Source: Trileptium ribeirensis
Taxonomy: Eukaryota > Nematoda > Enoplea > Enoplida > Thoracostomopsidae
Assembly (NCBI GenBank): GCA_030248225.1
Contig: JASANE010027917.1
Coordinates: forward strand, 51,843-115,842
DNA: 64,000 nucleotides
Reading direction: 5' to 3'
The notes under the pieces were generated by a model, which was not told the DNA's origin, did not search any database, and saw only the letters and a list, made by a program, of their open reading frames with translations. Positions 42,740 through 55,708 of this stretch are shown one piece after another. How positions within the stretch are numbered: position 1 is the first letter of the stretch; the number at the start of each line of letters is the position of its first letter. Made by a program: the position numbers and the translations under genes.

Positions 42740-43417
42740 CAGGGGCCGCGGAGCCGGGGGGGCTGGGGGGGCTTTAGCCCCCCCAATAATTAGGACCAAA
42801 TTGAAAACAGTGAAAAATTAAAATAAACCCAAACGGCGACGACGAGCCAACCCCGAATATTGAACGATTGCAGGTCTGGTTTGATACGAAGTACCAGCAC
42901 GCGCTGCATACTCAACATTGCATGAGTATATAGCATGTTAGCACATTAGCACAAGTTTTGTTTCATAAGAAGTATATAGTTTTCTTTATATTTTTTCAGT
43001 ATATGTTTAATATTTATTTTGTAGATGTTTGTAGTCCTTTGTTGCTACACCTGCAGAAAGTTTTCTTTTTTGAAACTTGTGGGAATATTGTTTTTAGTGT
43101 AGAATGGATAGATTGGCGTTTGTACCTCACAAATATTTTGGAATTGGGTTTTTTGTTTTGCCATTCAGCCGTTTTCTTTACATTGTGATTAGATTTAGCG
43201 CCACTCCTTTTAGGGGTGCAGCACGCTCCTGAAAAGTGGGGGTCGGGGCACGTAACTTCAACTGAGTACACCCAAATTACACTTGTCGATTTTTAATATA
43301 CAGTTGTATCACGTTGTAAAGTTTGCTCCTAAAGAAGCGGTTATACCACTTAAAGCAGTGATGGCTTCTGAAAAGCACATTATGAGGATGAGCGAGAAAG
43401 CCCGGGTGCTGTGACCG

Positions 43418-43470
43418 CAGTGGCGTAGCCAGGAATTTTCATAGTGGGAGGGGCAAAACTTTTCAATTTC
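43418..43470 (+). mobile_element. Second hAT-like terminus nested in the element
   Basis: CAGTGGCGTAGCCAGGAATT followed by AGTGGGAGGGGC is a typical hAT end. No matching right end was found, so this is a truncated or nested remnant. Confidence 0.45.
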
Positions 43471-44518
43471 CAAATATTTTACCTTCAAATAATGACGCCG
43501 CCCAGCGAACCGAGGCTGCGAAACGCTAGGAAAATTTTCTAATTTCCGGTCTCAAAACTAGAAACTTTTTCGCTGGGGGACACGGAAGCGCGCGACGCAA
43601 CGCCATTTGCAGTTGTACAATGCGGGTAGGCGCGCCGAGCGAAGCGAAGCGGGAGACAGTAGACAATTTCGGCGGCCATTTAAACAATTTTACCGAACCG
43701 ATGGCATACGAAAAATGAGCGGTTGGTTCATGGCATTCAATTTGCCATACCGCAGGCAGGTGTTCGTTCAGGTTTCTCGCTTATCAGTGTAAATTACCAA
43801 TGGATAATAAGTTTATGGCTTATGGGTAGATTATGCTGAATTTCAGTTGTGTTAGCGGAAACAACCGACTACGTATACTTTGATCCGGAATTTCGATTCT
43901 GAAAAGGCTAGCGGCGTTTTAGCCACCGTTGCTGATTTTAATCTGGTGTCCTGGTAGGTATATATAATTTTGAGGCGGTTGGTACAGTGTTAAATGGTTG
44001 CAGGTGGCGGTATTAGTTTTAGCAAGAGTTAGTGATGACAACGTGGAGAAGAGTGTGACACTTTCTCATCTCCACGTTATCACCGTTGTGTTATGACGAG
44101 GGGCGTTTTGGCCTTACCCACCTAGTTTTCACCTAGGTCAGTTTTTTCTCCAGTCAGAAACTCCATTTCCAGATAGTGCTGAAAATAGCGCTGTATAGCT
44201 TGGGCTCTAGCGAGTCACTGACCAGTATAAAATGAAGACCTGAAAAGAGCACATATTTAAAATATTAATTTTCGGTTTAGAAACATCTCTTCGGAGGTTT
44301 TGGGATCGCTGAGCACGACTACAGCATTCAGTTTGCAGTAAAGGTTAAGGGTATTGTGGTGCGGTTCGGCACCAAGTCAGTGATTAACTGGATTAACTGC
44401 ATTACGATTGGATTTCGGCCTATGGTTGTAACCCAAGGCAGTCCCACTTCATAATTCTCGATGTAATATTTCTATTGTGTAGTTTGTTTTAATTTTAATA
44501 CGCAGCTATAAAATAGTG

Positions 44519-44740
44519 ATAATGAGTAATCAGCCGATGAAGCGTCAAGCTTCCATTACTTCGTTTTTTGGTGAAACTTGCAGAAAAAGGGCGATACTTC
44601 CTGACGATTCAGCAGACAATGAGGGAGTCACTACGGCGACTGAGCCCGCACCAACAACGTCAGCTGCGGTGGCGTCAGTACCTGAATCAGCGGAATTATC
44701 TGATGCGCCTCCGCAATCGATGATGTTACTACGGCTATAA
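44519..44740 (+). pseudogene. hAT transposase, N-terminal piece
   Basis: Encodes MKRQASITSFFG near the start, like the K-RQ-SI-SFF opening of ZMYM/TTF-type hAT transposases, then an acidic and Ser/Thr-rich linker. It ends at TAA 44738-44740, in a different frame from the C-terminal piece. The domains that should follow are absent. Confidence 0.7.
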
Positions 44741-45258
44741 ACGAAAGATTCGACCAGCCAGGCTTCAAGATTTATCAAGCAATGGAAGAGTTTCTGCTTA
44801 AAGCGATACGCGGTGAGGATTATTCCGCTGAACTTTCGATGCTCGAGAACAACTATGGCAACGACATCAATTTTTCCAATTTATCCGCACAACTACCAAT
44901 TTTTCATCACAAATTTAAAGCTAAAAATATGAAACACTTCGATGACATCTACGCAGAGGTTAAAGTGTTGGATGCACCTAGCAAACTGTTATTAGAAGAA
45001 GTAATAAAAATCATGGTTTTGATATTGGTAAATCCGGCCACTGACGCTATTGGTGAACGTTCGTTTTCCATGGCGCGAAGACTGAAAACTTGGTTACGTT
45101 CCACTATGAATCAAAAGCGATTTAATAGCTTGGCAGTGCTAAACATTCATAAAGAACGTGTGGACAAACTCGATTTAGCTGTGGTTGCAAATGAATTTGT
45201 TCAGCTTAACGATAACAGGAAGCGGATCTTTGGAAAGTTCTCAAGTTGCGACTTCTAA
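44704..45258 (+). pseudogene. hAT transposase, C-terminal dimerisation domain
   Basis: An open frame with no start before 44782. It carries NERFDQPGFKIYQAMEEFLL, then the dimerisation signature LVNPATDAIGERSFSMARRL with RSTMNQKRFNSLAVLNIHKE. This domain mediates transposase multimers in hAT elements. The frame is offset from the N-terminal piece and the DDE core is deleted, so no active enzyme is expected. Confidence 0.9.
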
Positions 45259-45558
45259 TTCTTTTTTCGAACTATACTGATATATTGGTAAATTCTGTCG
45301 GATCAACTCTTTTTGAGTCGTTTATTACGACACATTCAAACATCGAAGCACTTTTTGTTTGTGAGTTTCCTGCTTTTTTGCCGGCGGAATGCTGTTTTTC
45401 TAGATTCCCAATTCCCAAGTATTCCGAAATTGCATCCAAAATCAAAATTTTTTGCGGGACCGAAGCGAACCCGCACCACCCCAAATGGCGCCGCGCTTTG
45501 CCCAGGTATCGCCCCATTAGCCCCCCAATATTGGGGATGCTCCGCGGCCACTGTTTCT

Positions 45559-48500
45559 AAAAGACTGTATATGAGTGATCTACTTACCTTTATAAATTCT
45601 CTTAAAATTAAGCAAAGTCTCTTAAAAATGAGTGAAAAAATTATTAAGTGTGTTATAACTTTTGAAAGACTCGGCCGATTTGGACTAAATTTCATTGATG
45701 GGTACAACTTGATAGATGTATTGTCATTCTACTGTATAAATAACTAGACGTTTTCATGTCTTCCTGTTATTATTGTTTCAGCAATGCGTTTAGTTATTAT
45801 GATAATGTTGCTTCGAGCAGTTTGAATTATACGTATCGTTCATAGTCAAATTCGAACATTATTTTACAGAATAAATTCAGTTTCTTAAAATAGTTTTCAT
45901 GGTGAAAATTCGAAGATGAGGTGTAGCTACTCGATTTAAATGAGTATGTTACTTTTAAACTGTTACCAAAAATGTTAGAAATTCCACAAGCTGTATGCAC
46001 TATTCACGCCGTTGTTAACCACCATGCCTCCGTCACCCACGTTTACGTGTTACTAGTATAATAATAAATGCTTAGATATTCAAATGTATGTATATAACAT
46101 ACATATATCAATATTCATAATAGTGAACTTATTTATTCACAACCTAGATGCTTCGCCGGCACCATTGAGTTTTCAAAAACATCATTCATTTCTGTTGTAA
46201 ACTAAGTGAGTAGTGCCCCATCAGAGTGTATTTGGCTGAGAATACAATATTGGAATATTGAAGTTGGGACGAAAAATGTATTATTTCAATAATTTATTGT
46301 TTCTTTATCGGATTTAATCAGAGCAGAATACGGTTGCCCCTATAATTCTTATTTTCAATTCAGCTCGTAAAGCAGGGATGGAATCAAATAAAAATGTTTA
46401 CTGCAAAAATTGGTAAGGGCATCAGTCGGGTGGTTCCTCCATTGAGTTGTAACCGTCAGAAAACGTCAAAATTGTCTAACTTGGCAACTGCTTGCAATTA
46501 TGCTTACTAAAAATTGGGAAACTATGATGATTTTTAGCCCCGTATGGGAGAATTTTCGAAAAATTAACATATTAAGCCCATCAGACAAAAATTTGGTAAT
46601 TTTTTATGGCGAAGGGAAGTACTTGAGGCAACTGAGGGGAGGCCAACATTTACCGATGACATGGCCTGTAGACAGGCCGAAATACCTGCCTCCAATTTGG
46701 AGAAGCCACAATGGCAATATATATTTGACAAAGATGGCAATATATCCTTACGTGATGTAAGTTTTATCGCCACTAGTTTTGGGTCTTTTTTCGCCCCGCC
46801 CCCCGCCAGCCCGAATTTGGTCAATTTTGAAGATACAGAGCTGATTTTGGCACCAATCGATGAACCGGTTCAGAAAATACTCATTTTTACCCACATGCCT
46901 GACCAGAATTTTTTTTGGATTTTATGAGGTCCCTCTGTGGAAACACAAAACTTTTTTCATCTGTATCTGGTCATCTTGGGTACCGCTCAACTTGGCTTGA
47001 TAAGAGAAATCTAGTTGTGTGTAGTTTATTGAAATCTTGCGCAAAACAAAATCCGACCGAAATGAATTAACCCAGATGCGCCAATACGTTTCCAAATTGT
47101 CTTAAGTGTATAAATAAGACTTTGTTAACTTACATGCAAATGGGAATTAATCAGAAACTACCTACATAGTTAATTTCGATAAGATTACATAATTGTTTTT
47201 TTGAAGAATTTTAGAAGGCCGAAATATACATTTTAATACAATAATATTAATATGGTGCATCGTATGTAACTGTGTAAAAGCTTTAATTTATTGTGTGTGA
47301 CAGCTATGACCATGAATAATGGGTCGATTAGAAGATATCCATTATTTATTTGGGTGCCCTCATGAAAATATGATTAGATGTTTTTGGAATTGTCGGGCCC
47401 TAGGTTATACGTACACCATATGTGTGGAAGGTCCGTCGGCTTAGAGGGGTAAATTTTTAGCAACTCAAAATTTTTCCCGATTTTGATAAAATTTTTTCCA
47501 GTTTGCGACAAATTTATCCTAATTCCCCCTGCACTTATGATGTACACCCAACGGTGTTTATATATTATTGTTTGTATTTACCTTTGTTGACGCATAGTGA
47601 GCTCGATCAAAAACAAGAGTGGTTGGTGTATAGTGTTGCTGCACTGGCGTTTGAGATTGTATAGCATCGAATTTTGCCTAATTACAAATTAGGTACGATA
47701 TATTCTTAAGCACATAAGGACAATGTATTTATTGTGTACAGTTTACATGCGGGATTAAAATAGGCTTGAGAGGTGGGTGTTAAATGCAGTGCCGTTCTGA
47801 GTACCTATACAAACGCCTGCGGAACACTTACAGGTACATAAATTTATAAAATTGGTCATTCTGTTTTTACACTTAAGACTTGCAGAAATTTTATACTTTT
47901 CCAAATGTTGTAATCTAGTCATAACTTGTACCGTAATTATAAAGGTCCACTAGGATTGTGCAGAAGGGTACACGGAACACTACTCTTGTGCGGAATAAAT
48001 TAGAAGCAGAATTATAGCGAAAACAGTTAGTGCTCGCCAGAAACCACCGCTGGGTTGGTTGAACTCTTATTCGAAATTGTCGACATATTAATGATTCTTC
48101 TGCTGTAAGAAAATTTTTCACATATCTTCGTATAATTATGTGCCTGTTCTTAGCAGACATTCGTGTTTGATTGATTTAGTCGAAACTCTACATTTTATGT
48201 TAACATATCTAGCGATAGAATAAAACCGAAAAATCGAGCTGAAACAAGTATCGCAACGTTGGACGCGGTGGCCCTTTGACTTAGTCTTACGCTTAATTGC
48301 TCGTGTAAGGACCTTAGCTTAGGCTTAGCATATCGTGGACGGCACTATCAACTTGTACATGGCTCACGATGATATTACTTTCACTGCGGATTATATATAT
48401 GTTTTTGATATGAATTTTTGTTCCACTGCTGTTTGGCAGTGATTCGAAAGCATATTTCTATTCAGCAAATGAATTGACGAGAATCATGTGTAGGGTAACC

Positions 48501-49949
48501 ATGTTGTAAATAATTGATCGCAACTGCTGAAATGTATCTCCCAAAACATATAGTTTAAACACAGTTTGTAATAAATTGCAATATTGTTTTAAAATAAACG
48601 ATGTACTTGTAATGTTTCGTAGCGAAAGGTCGACAAGTCTGGTTAAACCTCAGTGACGTGACCGCATTTCACAGAGTCCGCGTACAATCTAGTGATCCGG
48701 ACCGGTCCGATCCGGCTTCAATTAATAGTGGTCAGTCCGATCCGGTCCGCTCCAGCACCGAATATAAAAATTCTAGATTGTGTTTTTTTCAAAATCAGCA
48801 GAACACAAGATGTTTGCATATTAGTAAAAGGAAATCGTAGACGGCCGCGGTCTGTTAATGTAATATTAAATTGAGTATAAAGACTACCCTAGCATAACGC
48901 TACTGATGGAGCAGACCATTATAAGTAATTTAAAATTAAGTTATATAGACAGCTGTTTTTTACACTTCATGCGGCGTTCACGTTATAATGTCTCCAGCGT
49001 TTGGAATCTATCATGTACACCATACAGTGTCAAGCACACTGCAGGCAACAGGGTGTCTTGGACACCCCATGGTTTTAATAAATTTTTCAATGGTAGCTAG
49101 AGTATTGCCACATCTCGACAGTGTCAAGCACGCCGTGTCTTCTTGCAATTTTATTGAGAGTGTGCGCCATTATTTGCTCACCGTTCATATGGCCTAAATA
49201 TGTTTACACGCCACAATTGACTAATAACCCGCATTAGCTGCAAACCTGTCCGTTATAGTTAATTCGCGCCAAATTGGTAGCTAAGGGTGTGTAAGAAAAT
49301 GTAAAGATAAAATGTAGTAGCTAGGGCCATGTTGTACTCCCTTGACAATGGATTTACATTATGGTGTCACCCTGACCGTCTATACGGTATGATCGCGACT
49401 ATAGGGTGACAAAAGTTCCAAACAGCGGGGACATAATAACGTGAACTTGGACATTTAAACTTCGGATCCTCAGTTATTGGCGCAGTGAAGTATTTGTACG
49501 CTACAAGATGATGTTTTTTTACGATCAGAATCATATGCTGATTTGTCAACACTTTAAGTATCATCTTGTACAGTGTCGTGCGACATTATGAACGAACTTT
49601 ATGTTGTTTTATTATATTAAAATACATACAGATTTGCCTAAAATAGGACAATGTTCATTTTTTGACGTGAAAAACCTATGATAGCATTGTACAATAAAAT
49701 AACTCAAGAAGATTAATTGCACAAAGTCGCGCGTTGTCAACTATGTATCCACAACAGGGAGTAAATTGGCAACAATTTTAATAACTGTATAAATCATGGT
49801 GCGGAGTTACTTGGAGACTTATGTGCGATACTGATGCACTTTCATCAGTATGACATTGGTGTTACAAGCTACATCTATAAAGCGTTTCTACAGGTTTGCA
49901 TTAAACAATTACATCATGGCGTTATATTTTAGTTATAGTTATAGTTCAT
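45559..49949. other. Intergenic, no gene recognised
   Basis: AT-rich. Frames at 46500-46927 lack family signatures. A GC-rich patch with CCGATCCGG/CCGGTCCG words lies at 48690-48760. Otherwise I see nothing. Confidence 0.5.
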
Positions 49950-52130
49950 ACCTTTTCCAGCGGTTTTAAATGTGTTTAGGCTCGATGAACACAATTTCAA
50001 AATATTGTCTCTGTTCGGTTGTTGGGTTATGCATTGCGTGCGTCATCACGAATGGTCCATACGTATGTTTTAGTACGCTGAATACATTCACCGATATCTA
50101 CAACTTTTCAGAAAAATACTTTTTGTGGGACCTTTTCCAAGGCCGCTGCAAGCCTGAGGTACGGTGATCTTGCTCTAGAAATAAATTTTTCAAATTTCGT
50201 CAAACTTGATTTCCAGAAGTGTGTTGTCTATAATCAGTTGTTATGCGCGATTAAACTTAACCTGCGCCCAACGACAAATCCTATTTTGTCTTTTAGACAA
50301 AATGCGTTAGCGAACTCTATGTTCTGAAACAAAAATTGGCGATTTTCTGTTCGCGAACAATCAAATTGTTTATGAACCAAACTTTATCGCTTTTGAATCG
50401 AAAAAGGTTATGTTCGAGAACAATCGCTGACATGGTACAGGGCCCTTTTTTTACTCTGTCAGATTTACATTGGATTTGTTCGCGAACAGAGACAGATCCC
50501 CACTGACAACTTATAATCGTCACAGAACTTTCATTGAACGATTGCAAATCACTAGCAGTGAATCGAATCGCTTTTCTTGCTTGTTCCGTAACAATGGATA
50601 TGGATTCGACATCATGTTTTACAAAATAGGATTATATGTGGTCGCAGGTTAAGTTTAGCCGCGCATTAGGTTATGTGTCATGTGCAGGCCATCAGCCATA
50701 GTGTATATATATTTCTCGGTAGGCTGAATACGGCAATTTTGTTATCTACAATTCGCCTCGTATGGCTAATGCCTTTCAGACGTTTTCAATGGGTGTGGGA
50801 TCGATGCACACGATTTCCAGAATATAGTCTGTCTTCGGTTGTTAGGTTAAGCATTGCAGGCTTAACATCAAGCGTGGTCCAAACATATGTTTTAGTACAC
50901 TGAATACAATCATCGAGATCTACAACCTTTCCGAAAAATACTTTTTGTGGGACCTCTTCCAGGACTGCTGCGAGCCTGAATATGGTACGGTGATATTTTT
51001 CTAGAAATAAATTTTTCAAATTTCGTCAAACTTGATTTCTATAATTGTGTTGTCTATCTTCATTTGTTAGGTTATTTGTGATGTGCAGGCCATCAACCAT
51101 AGTGTATATTATATTTTTCGGTATGCTCAATACGACAATGTGGTTATCTAGAATCCGCCACGAACAGTTCATGCCTTTTCTAGCGGTTTTAAATTGGCTT
51201 AGGGTCAATGAACACGATTTCTAGAATATAGTCTGTTTTCTTTTTCTGGGTTATGTATTGCGTACTCGACATCAAGAATGACATATATATTATGAGGACG
51301 CTGAATACAATTATCGATATCTGCAACTTTTCCGAAAAATACTTTTTGTGGGACCTCTTCCAGGACTGCTGCGAGCCTGAATATGGTACGGTGATATTTT
51401 TCTAGAAATAAATTTTTCAAATTTCGTCAAACTTGATTTCTATAATTGTGTTGTCTATCTTCATTTGTTAGGTTATTTGTGATGTGCAGGCCATCAACCA
51501 TAGTGTATATTATATTTTTCGGTATGCTCAATACGACAATGTGGTTATCTAGAATCCGCCACGAACAGTTCATGCCTTTTCTAGCGGTTTTAAATTGGCT
51601 TAGGGTCAATGAACACGATTTCTAGAATATAGTCTGTTTTCTTTTTCTGGGTTATGTATTGCGTACTCGACATCAAGAATGACATATATATTATGAGGAC
51701 GCTGAATACAATTATCGATATCTGCAACTTTTCAGAAAAATACTTTTTGTGGGACCTTTCCCAAGGCCGCTGCGAGCCTGAGTATGGTCCGGTGATCTTG
51801 TTCTAGAAATAATTTTTTCAAATTTTGTCAAACTTGATTTCCAGAATTGTGTTGTCTATCTTCATTTGTTAGGTTTTGTGTCATATTCAGGCCATCAACC
51901 ATGGTGTATATTATATTTTCGGTATGCGGAATACGACTATTTGGTTATCTACGATCCGCCACGAACAGTTCATGCCTTTTCTAGCCGTTTTAAATTGGCT
52001 TAGGGTCGCTAAACACGATGTCCCGAATATGGTTTGTTTTCTTTTGCTGGGTTTATGTATTGCGTGCTCGACAAGAATGATCCATGGTAGGTTCTCCCGG
52101 TAACCAAATCGTAAAATTTTTATTTTCGTA
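49950..52130 (+). repeat. Tandem array, ~405 bp unit, ~5 copies, part of a dispersed family
   Basis: The marker AGAATATAGTCTG or its variants recurs at about 49995, 50815, 51220, 51625 and 52020. Two successive units (about 50930-51335 and 51335-51735) look identical by eye. Each unit holds TACTTTTTGTGGGACCT and AGGCCATCAACCATAGTGTA. Related to 1485-2080 and 7430-7700. Confidence 0.93.
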
Positions 52131-52236
52131 GCGGAATGGGCAAAATTTTTAATCGACGCAGAATTGCATGCAGAATCCATTTTTGCCATTAGATTTAAGA
52201 TACATTGCTTGACAAAAAACTTATGCATGTGTAAAC

Positions 52237-52272
52237 TTTGCGGATCAGTGGAAAATTCCACTGATCCGCAAA
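52237..52272. repeat. Perfect 17-bp-arm palindrome
   Basis: TTTGCGGATCAGTGGAA, spacer AA, then TTCCACTGATCCGCAAA. Sits just past the end of the 405-bp array. Confidence 0.85.
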
Positions 52273-52589
52273 ATTCCGCACTTTTCCCGAGAACGTGTAG
52301 ATGGGTTAATCATAGCGTACCCGATGTAAAATCATGCGAGGAATTCAGATATGGACGAATTTTTTTAATCCACACAGTATTTAACGAGTTATTAAAAATT
52401 CCGCGCTGGTACAGAGGAAAGCTGGTAACGGGTAAGGTGGTACAGCTTGGTACAGGTGTCTTAACCGAAATTCCACTAAAATTGGTTTTGGGTTAAATGG
52501 CCTTTTTTATGCTCCAGAATAAGAATATAGGTTATATTTTTCTATTTCAAAGCTAAATACAAAATTTTGAGGCCAAAATATTATTTTCA

Positions 52590-53560
52590 GTTTGATTACC
52601 CAGATTCCACTGTACTCTACCCGTATTCGATTGACACTCGTCTTCTGTACTACCTTCTCGTGGATTTATGGTAACCTAACTATTAAGGCGTTTCTGCTGG
52701 TCAAATGCAGTTAAAAGTACGAAAATTCTCAGCATGATGCGTATTAGGCAGTATATAACCATTTACAGTATCCTCTCACATATACAATACCTATTTCTAA
52801 ATTTGGTACACATGGACCACACTGTATCGAGGCTCATGGAATCCTGGTAATGTGCCTAATAAAAGCTTTCTGTTGTACCACCTTCTCGTGTATTTATGGT
52901 AACGTTTCAACTGGCCAAATTCTGTTAAAATTATAAAAACGCTCAGGATGATACATAATAGGTAGTGTATAACCATTCACAGTGTCCTCTCACATGTGTA
53001 GTACCTATTTCTAAATTTGGTACACGTGGACCATGCTACACCAAGGCTCGGTGCTATCCTGGTAATGTGTCTAATCACAGCTTTCTGCTGTACCACTCTC
53101 TCGTGGATTTAGGGTAACGTGAACACTAAAGGGGTTCCAGATAGCCAAATGGTGTTATTATAAAAATGCTCAGGATGATACATATTAGGTAGTGTATAAT
53201 CATTTGCAGCGTCCTCTCACATGTTTAGTACCTATTTCTAAACTTGGTACACGTGGACCATGCTACACCAAAGCTCGGTGGTATCCTGGTAACGTGTCTA
53301 ATCACAGCTTCCTGCTGTACAACCTTTTCGTGGATGTATGGTAACCTGGCTATTAAGGCGTTTCGGCTTGCCAAAGGCTGTTAAAATTATAATACCAGTG
53401 CAGTACCTATTTATAAACTTGATCCACGCAGGCCATGATAATACCAAGGTTCTGTGGAATTGTGGTAACTTTTTTATCAATTTTTTCCGCCGATTTGCGG
53501 TAAATTGACTATTAAGACGATCCGGCTGTACCATGGGCTCGTAAAATTACCAAAATGCGG
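52590..53560 (+). repeat. Tandem array, ~214-228 bp unit, ~4.3 copies
   Basis: The marker CGTGGATTTATGGTAAC or close variants recurs at about 52662, 52888, 53102 and 53330. Units also share TCCTCTCACATGT, GTACCTATTTCTAA and ACACGTGGACCATG. Confidence 0.92.
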
Positions 53561-54642
53561 TGTACCAAAGGAATTTATAAAAGTGCTTAGTTTAAGATCA
53601 TCTGTTCGTGCTAGTTTGAACTAATATATTTGCATGTGAGACGATTTAAATGTCGTTGCATTAAGATATTTTGTCGTAGCCTGCTAAGCATTGCCTATAG
53701 TTTGTGCTAATTCAAGCTGAACGCAGCTAAGGTAATGATAATGTACTAAGTGACGTTGTCGTTACTTACTATGACCTACAGCTATGCTACACAATATAAA
53801 TCCTCCGTGTTAATAAGGGCCAATGCAATGACATTTTCAGTGACATCTAATTTCAAATAGAGCAACATATTCTGAGCTCTAATGCGGCGTTATCGTAGTT
53901 GGTTTTATTTTATTTAATTTTGATTTTTATTTCTGGTGATTTGTATTTTGATTTGTGTATTTATTAATTTCGAAATAATTTTCCTGTTATCGAAAAATTG
54001 TTTCATTTTCGAACAAGCCGCACTACGCTCCAAATTGTTCATTGCCATCACACGTTTTTGGTTAGCATATGGTTTGCTTTTGAAGCATGAAAATCTCAAT
54101 GGGTTCGCCAACTGATTTCGTTTTAAAGGTGCGACCGTCATTGCTCAAAATTCATAGGTAAAAGTATTTTGCATGGACATAAGATCGATGTATCCATACC
54201 CGCATCCTATAATACATATTTATTTATAAAAGTCCAAAAATACTAAAAAACATCGATTATCATTAAAGAAAAGTGAAAATAACAAAACTTCATTTAAAGA
54301 CATTGATAAAACATTTTGAATGAAAAAAGATCAAGAAAAATATATCTGGGCCAAAAGATGATTAATATAAATGATGATTGTAAATGATAACATATAACAT
54401 GATTGTTGTAAACTACAATATTTGCTTGTTATTAAGATGTTCGACGTTTGGAATATTATCCCCCAATTTATTCTGTAAAGAAAAAATTTTTGTCAGTACT
54501 ATATCTTCAAAGAAATCATTATAGTTGTTTCAACCTGCTTGCGATATTTGCTTATTATCTGTGTAAACCCCCCATAATATGTGACACGGCCTTTGAACGG
54601 TCAAATTACGCAAACTATTGAAGGGAGAGGAAGCGATGGCAA
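53561..54642. other. Intergenic, no gene recognised
   Basis: AT-rich with no tandem structure, transposon end or coding similarity that I can see. Confidence 0.5.
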
Positions 54643-55008
54643 TTAGGTAGGGCAAAAATGGCGACGGTGTTGTCGTTTCTTTGCACGATGTGCACCCGAG
54701 GACCTATTGGAGTTAACACTAGTCGGCAAACTCTTGGCTTCATGAGTTTTGTTGGCTACCGTAAAAGGATTTATTTCAGGTTTTTTATGGGACGGACTAT
54801 TGAGCCGTGCACGTAGTATGCTTCGCCACACGCGGCGCAGCCCCCGTGATGTGGGTGTGATCGACACTTCAGCATTCCTACGAGGCGCCAGAGCCCTTTG
54901 CGGTCGGCCGGTTGCGTTAGGCTCAAAGATATAGGATTCGGTTAGCTTATCATAGGAAACTACGGTTAGGCGAAAGCGGAGACCCGTAGGCAAAGCCTTG
55001 TCCCAAGC
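54643..55008 (-). CDS. Putative terminal exon of an unidentified basic protein
   Basis: A minus-strand open stretch of 121 codons plus TAA, preceded by a possible acceptor TTCGCCTAG. It begins WDKALPTGLRFRLTVVSYDK, continues LTESYIFEPNATGRPQRALA, and ends with Arg/Lys/His-rich sequence (SGAHRAKKRQHRRH). GC content and codon texture are close to those of the proven exons and unlike the surroundings. I do not recognise the family and found no upstream exon. It could be the last exon of a gene whose other exons lie under or beyond the piggyBac/satellite block. A long chance frame is the alternative. Confidence 0.45.
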   Translation of the reverse strand, partial: AWDKALPTGLRFRLTVVSYDKLTESYIFEPNATGRPQRALAPRRNAEVSITPTSRGLRRVWRSILRARLNSPSHKKPEINPFTVANKTHEAKSLPTSVNSNRSSGAHRAKKRQHRRHFCPT

Positions 55009-55179
55009 CTAGGCGAATTTAGTAGTTTTTGGCTGCAAACGCAGATAAAATATTGAAAATAATAAAAATATCATCTGAATTACAAAGATTATTGGTAATA
55101 CAAGCAACAAAGCTCATAGCCCGGTAGGACAGTTTTCCCATTTAGGCTTGATTCATATTTATCACAGATATTTTGTTAC

Positions 55180-55600
55180 AAACCAAAATTTTGTTTTAAA
55201 TATAGACTACCTTTTAAATTGCCCTAACGACAAACTAAAATTTTTTACAGATACATTACCTTTATAATTGTCGTACGACAAACCAAAATTTATCTTGTCA
55301 AATCAAACTACATTTAAAATTGTGAAATTGCCATTAGGACAAACCACAATTTTTTAAAGATAGACTACCTTTTAAATTGCCCTAACGACAGACCAAAAAA
55401 TTTTTAAGGATACACTACCTGTAAAATTGCCCGTACAACAAACCAAAATTTTTCTTGTAAAATTACACCACTTTTGAAACTGCCATCAGGACAAACCAAA
55501 ATTTTGTTTTAAGGATAGACTACCTTTTAAATTGCCCTAATGAAAGAACAAAATTTTTTAAGGATACACTACCTGTAAAATTGCGCGTAAATTTGCACAA
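55180..55600. repeat. Satellite, ~50-60 bp unit, left block
   Basis: Units contain GATAGACTACCTTTTAAATT, GCCCTAACGACAAAC and CAAAATTTTT. Same family as 57836-59060 on the other side of the piggyBac-type element. Confidence 0.9.
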
Positions 55601-55708
55601 TTTAGCTGGAACGCCCAATCCATTCTGTCACGAAACTTGATCAAATTAACGTTTAATACATGTGCATAGGTTATTATCAATGATTATGGCCATCAGGAGC
55701 AAAAAAAG

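Larger units (their letters stand above)
42740..45553 (+). mobile_element. hAT-type DNA transposon, internally deleted
   Basis: Inverted ends: CAGGGGCCGCGGAGC on the left, and CAGTGGCCGCGGAGC in reverse complement on the right. TTTCT flanks both ends (42735-42739 and 45554-45558), and the host repeat unit reads on across the gap. Inside are an N-terminal and a C-terminal transposase piece. The zinc finger and catalytic RNase H-like core are missing, so it is non-autonomous. Most hAT families duplicate 8 bp; only 5 bp are visible here. Confidence 0.88.

Noticed and set aside
45246..45747. Frames of 100-144 codons on both strands
   Set aside because: They cross the right hAT terminus and repeat sequence; no domain.
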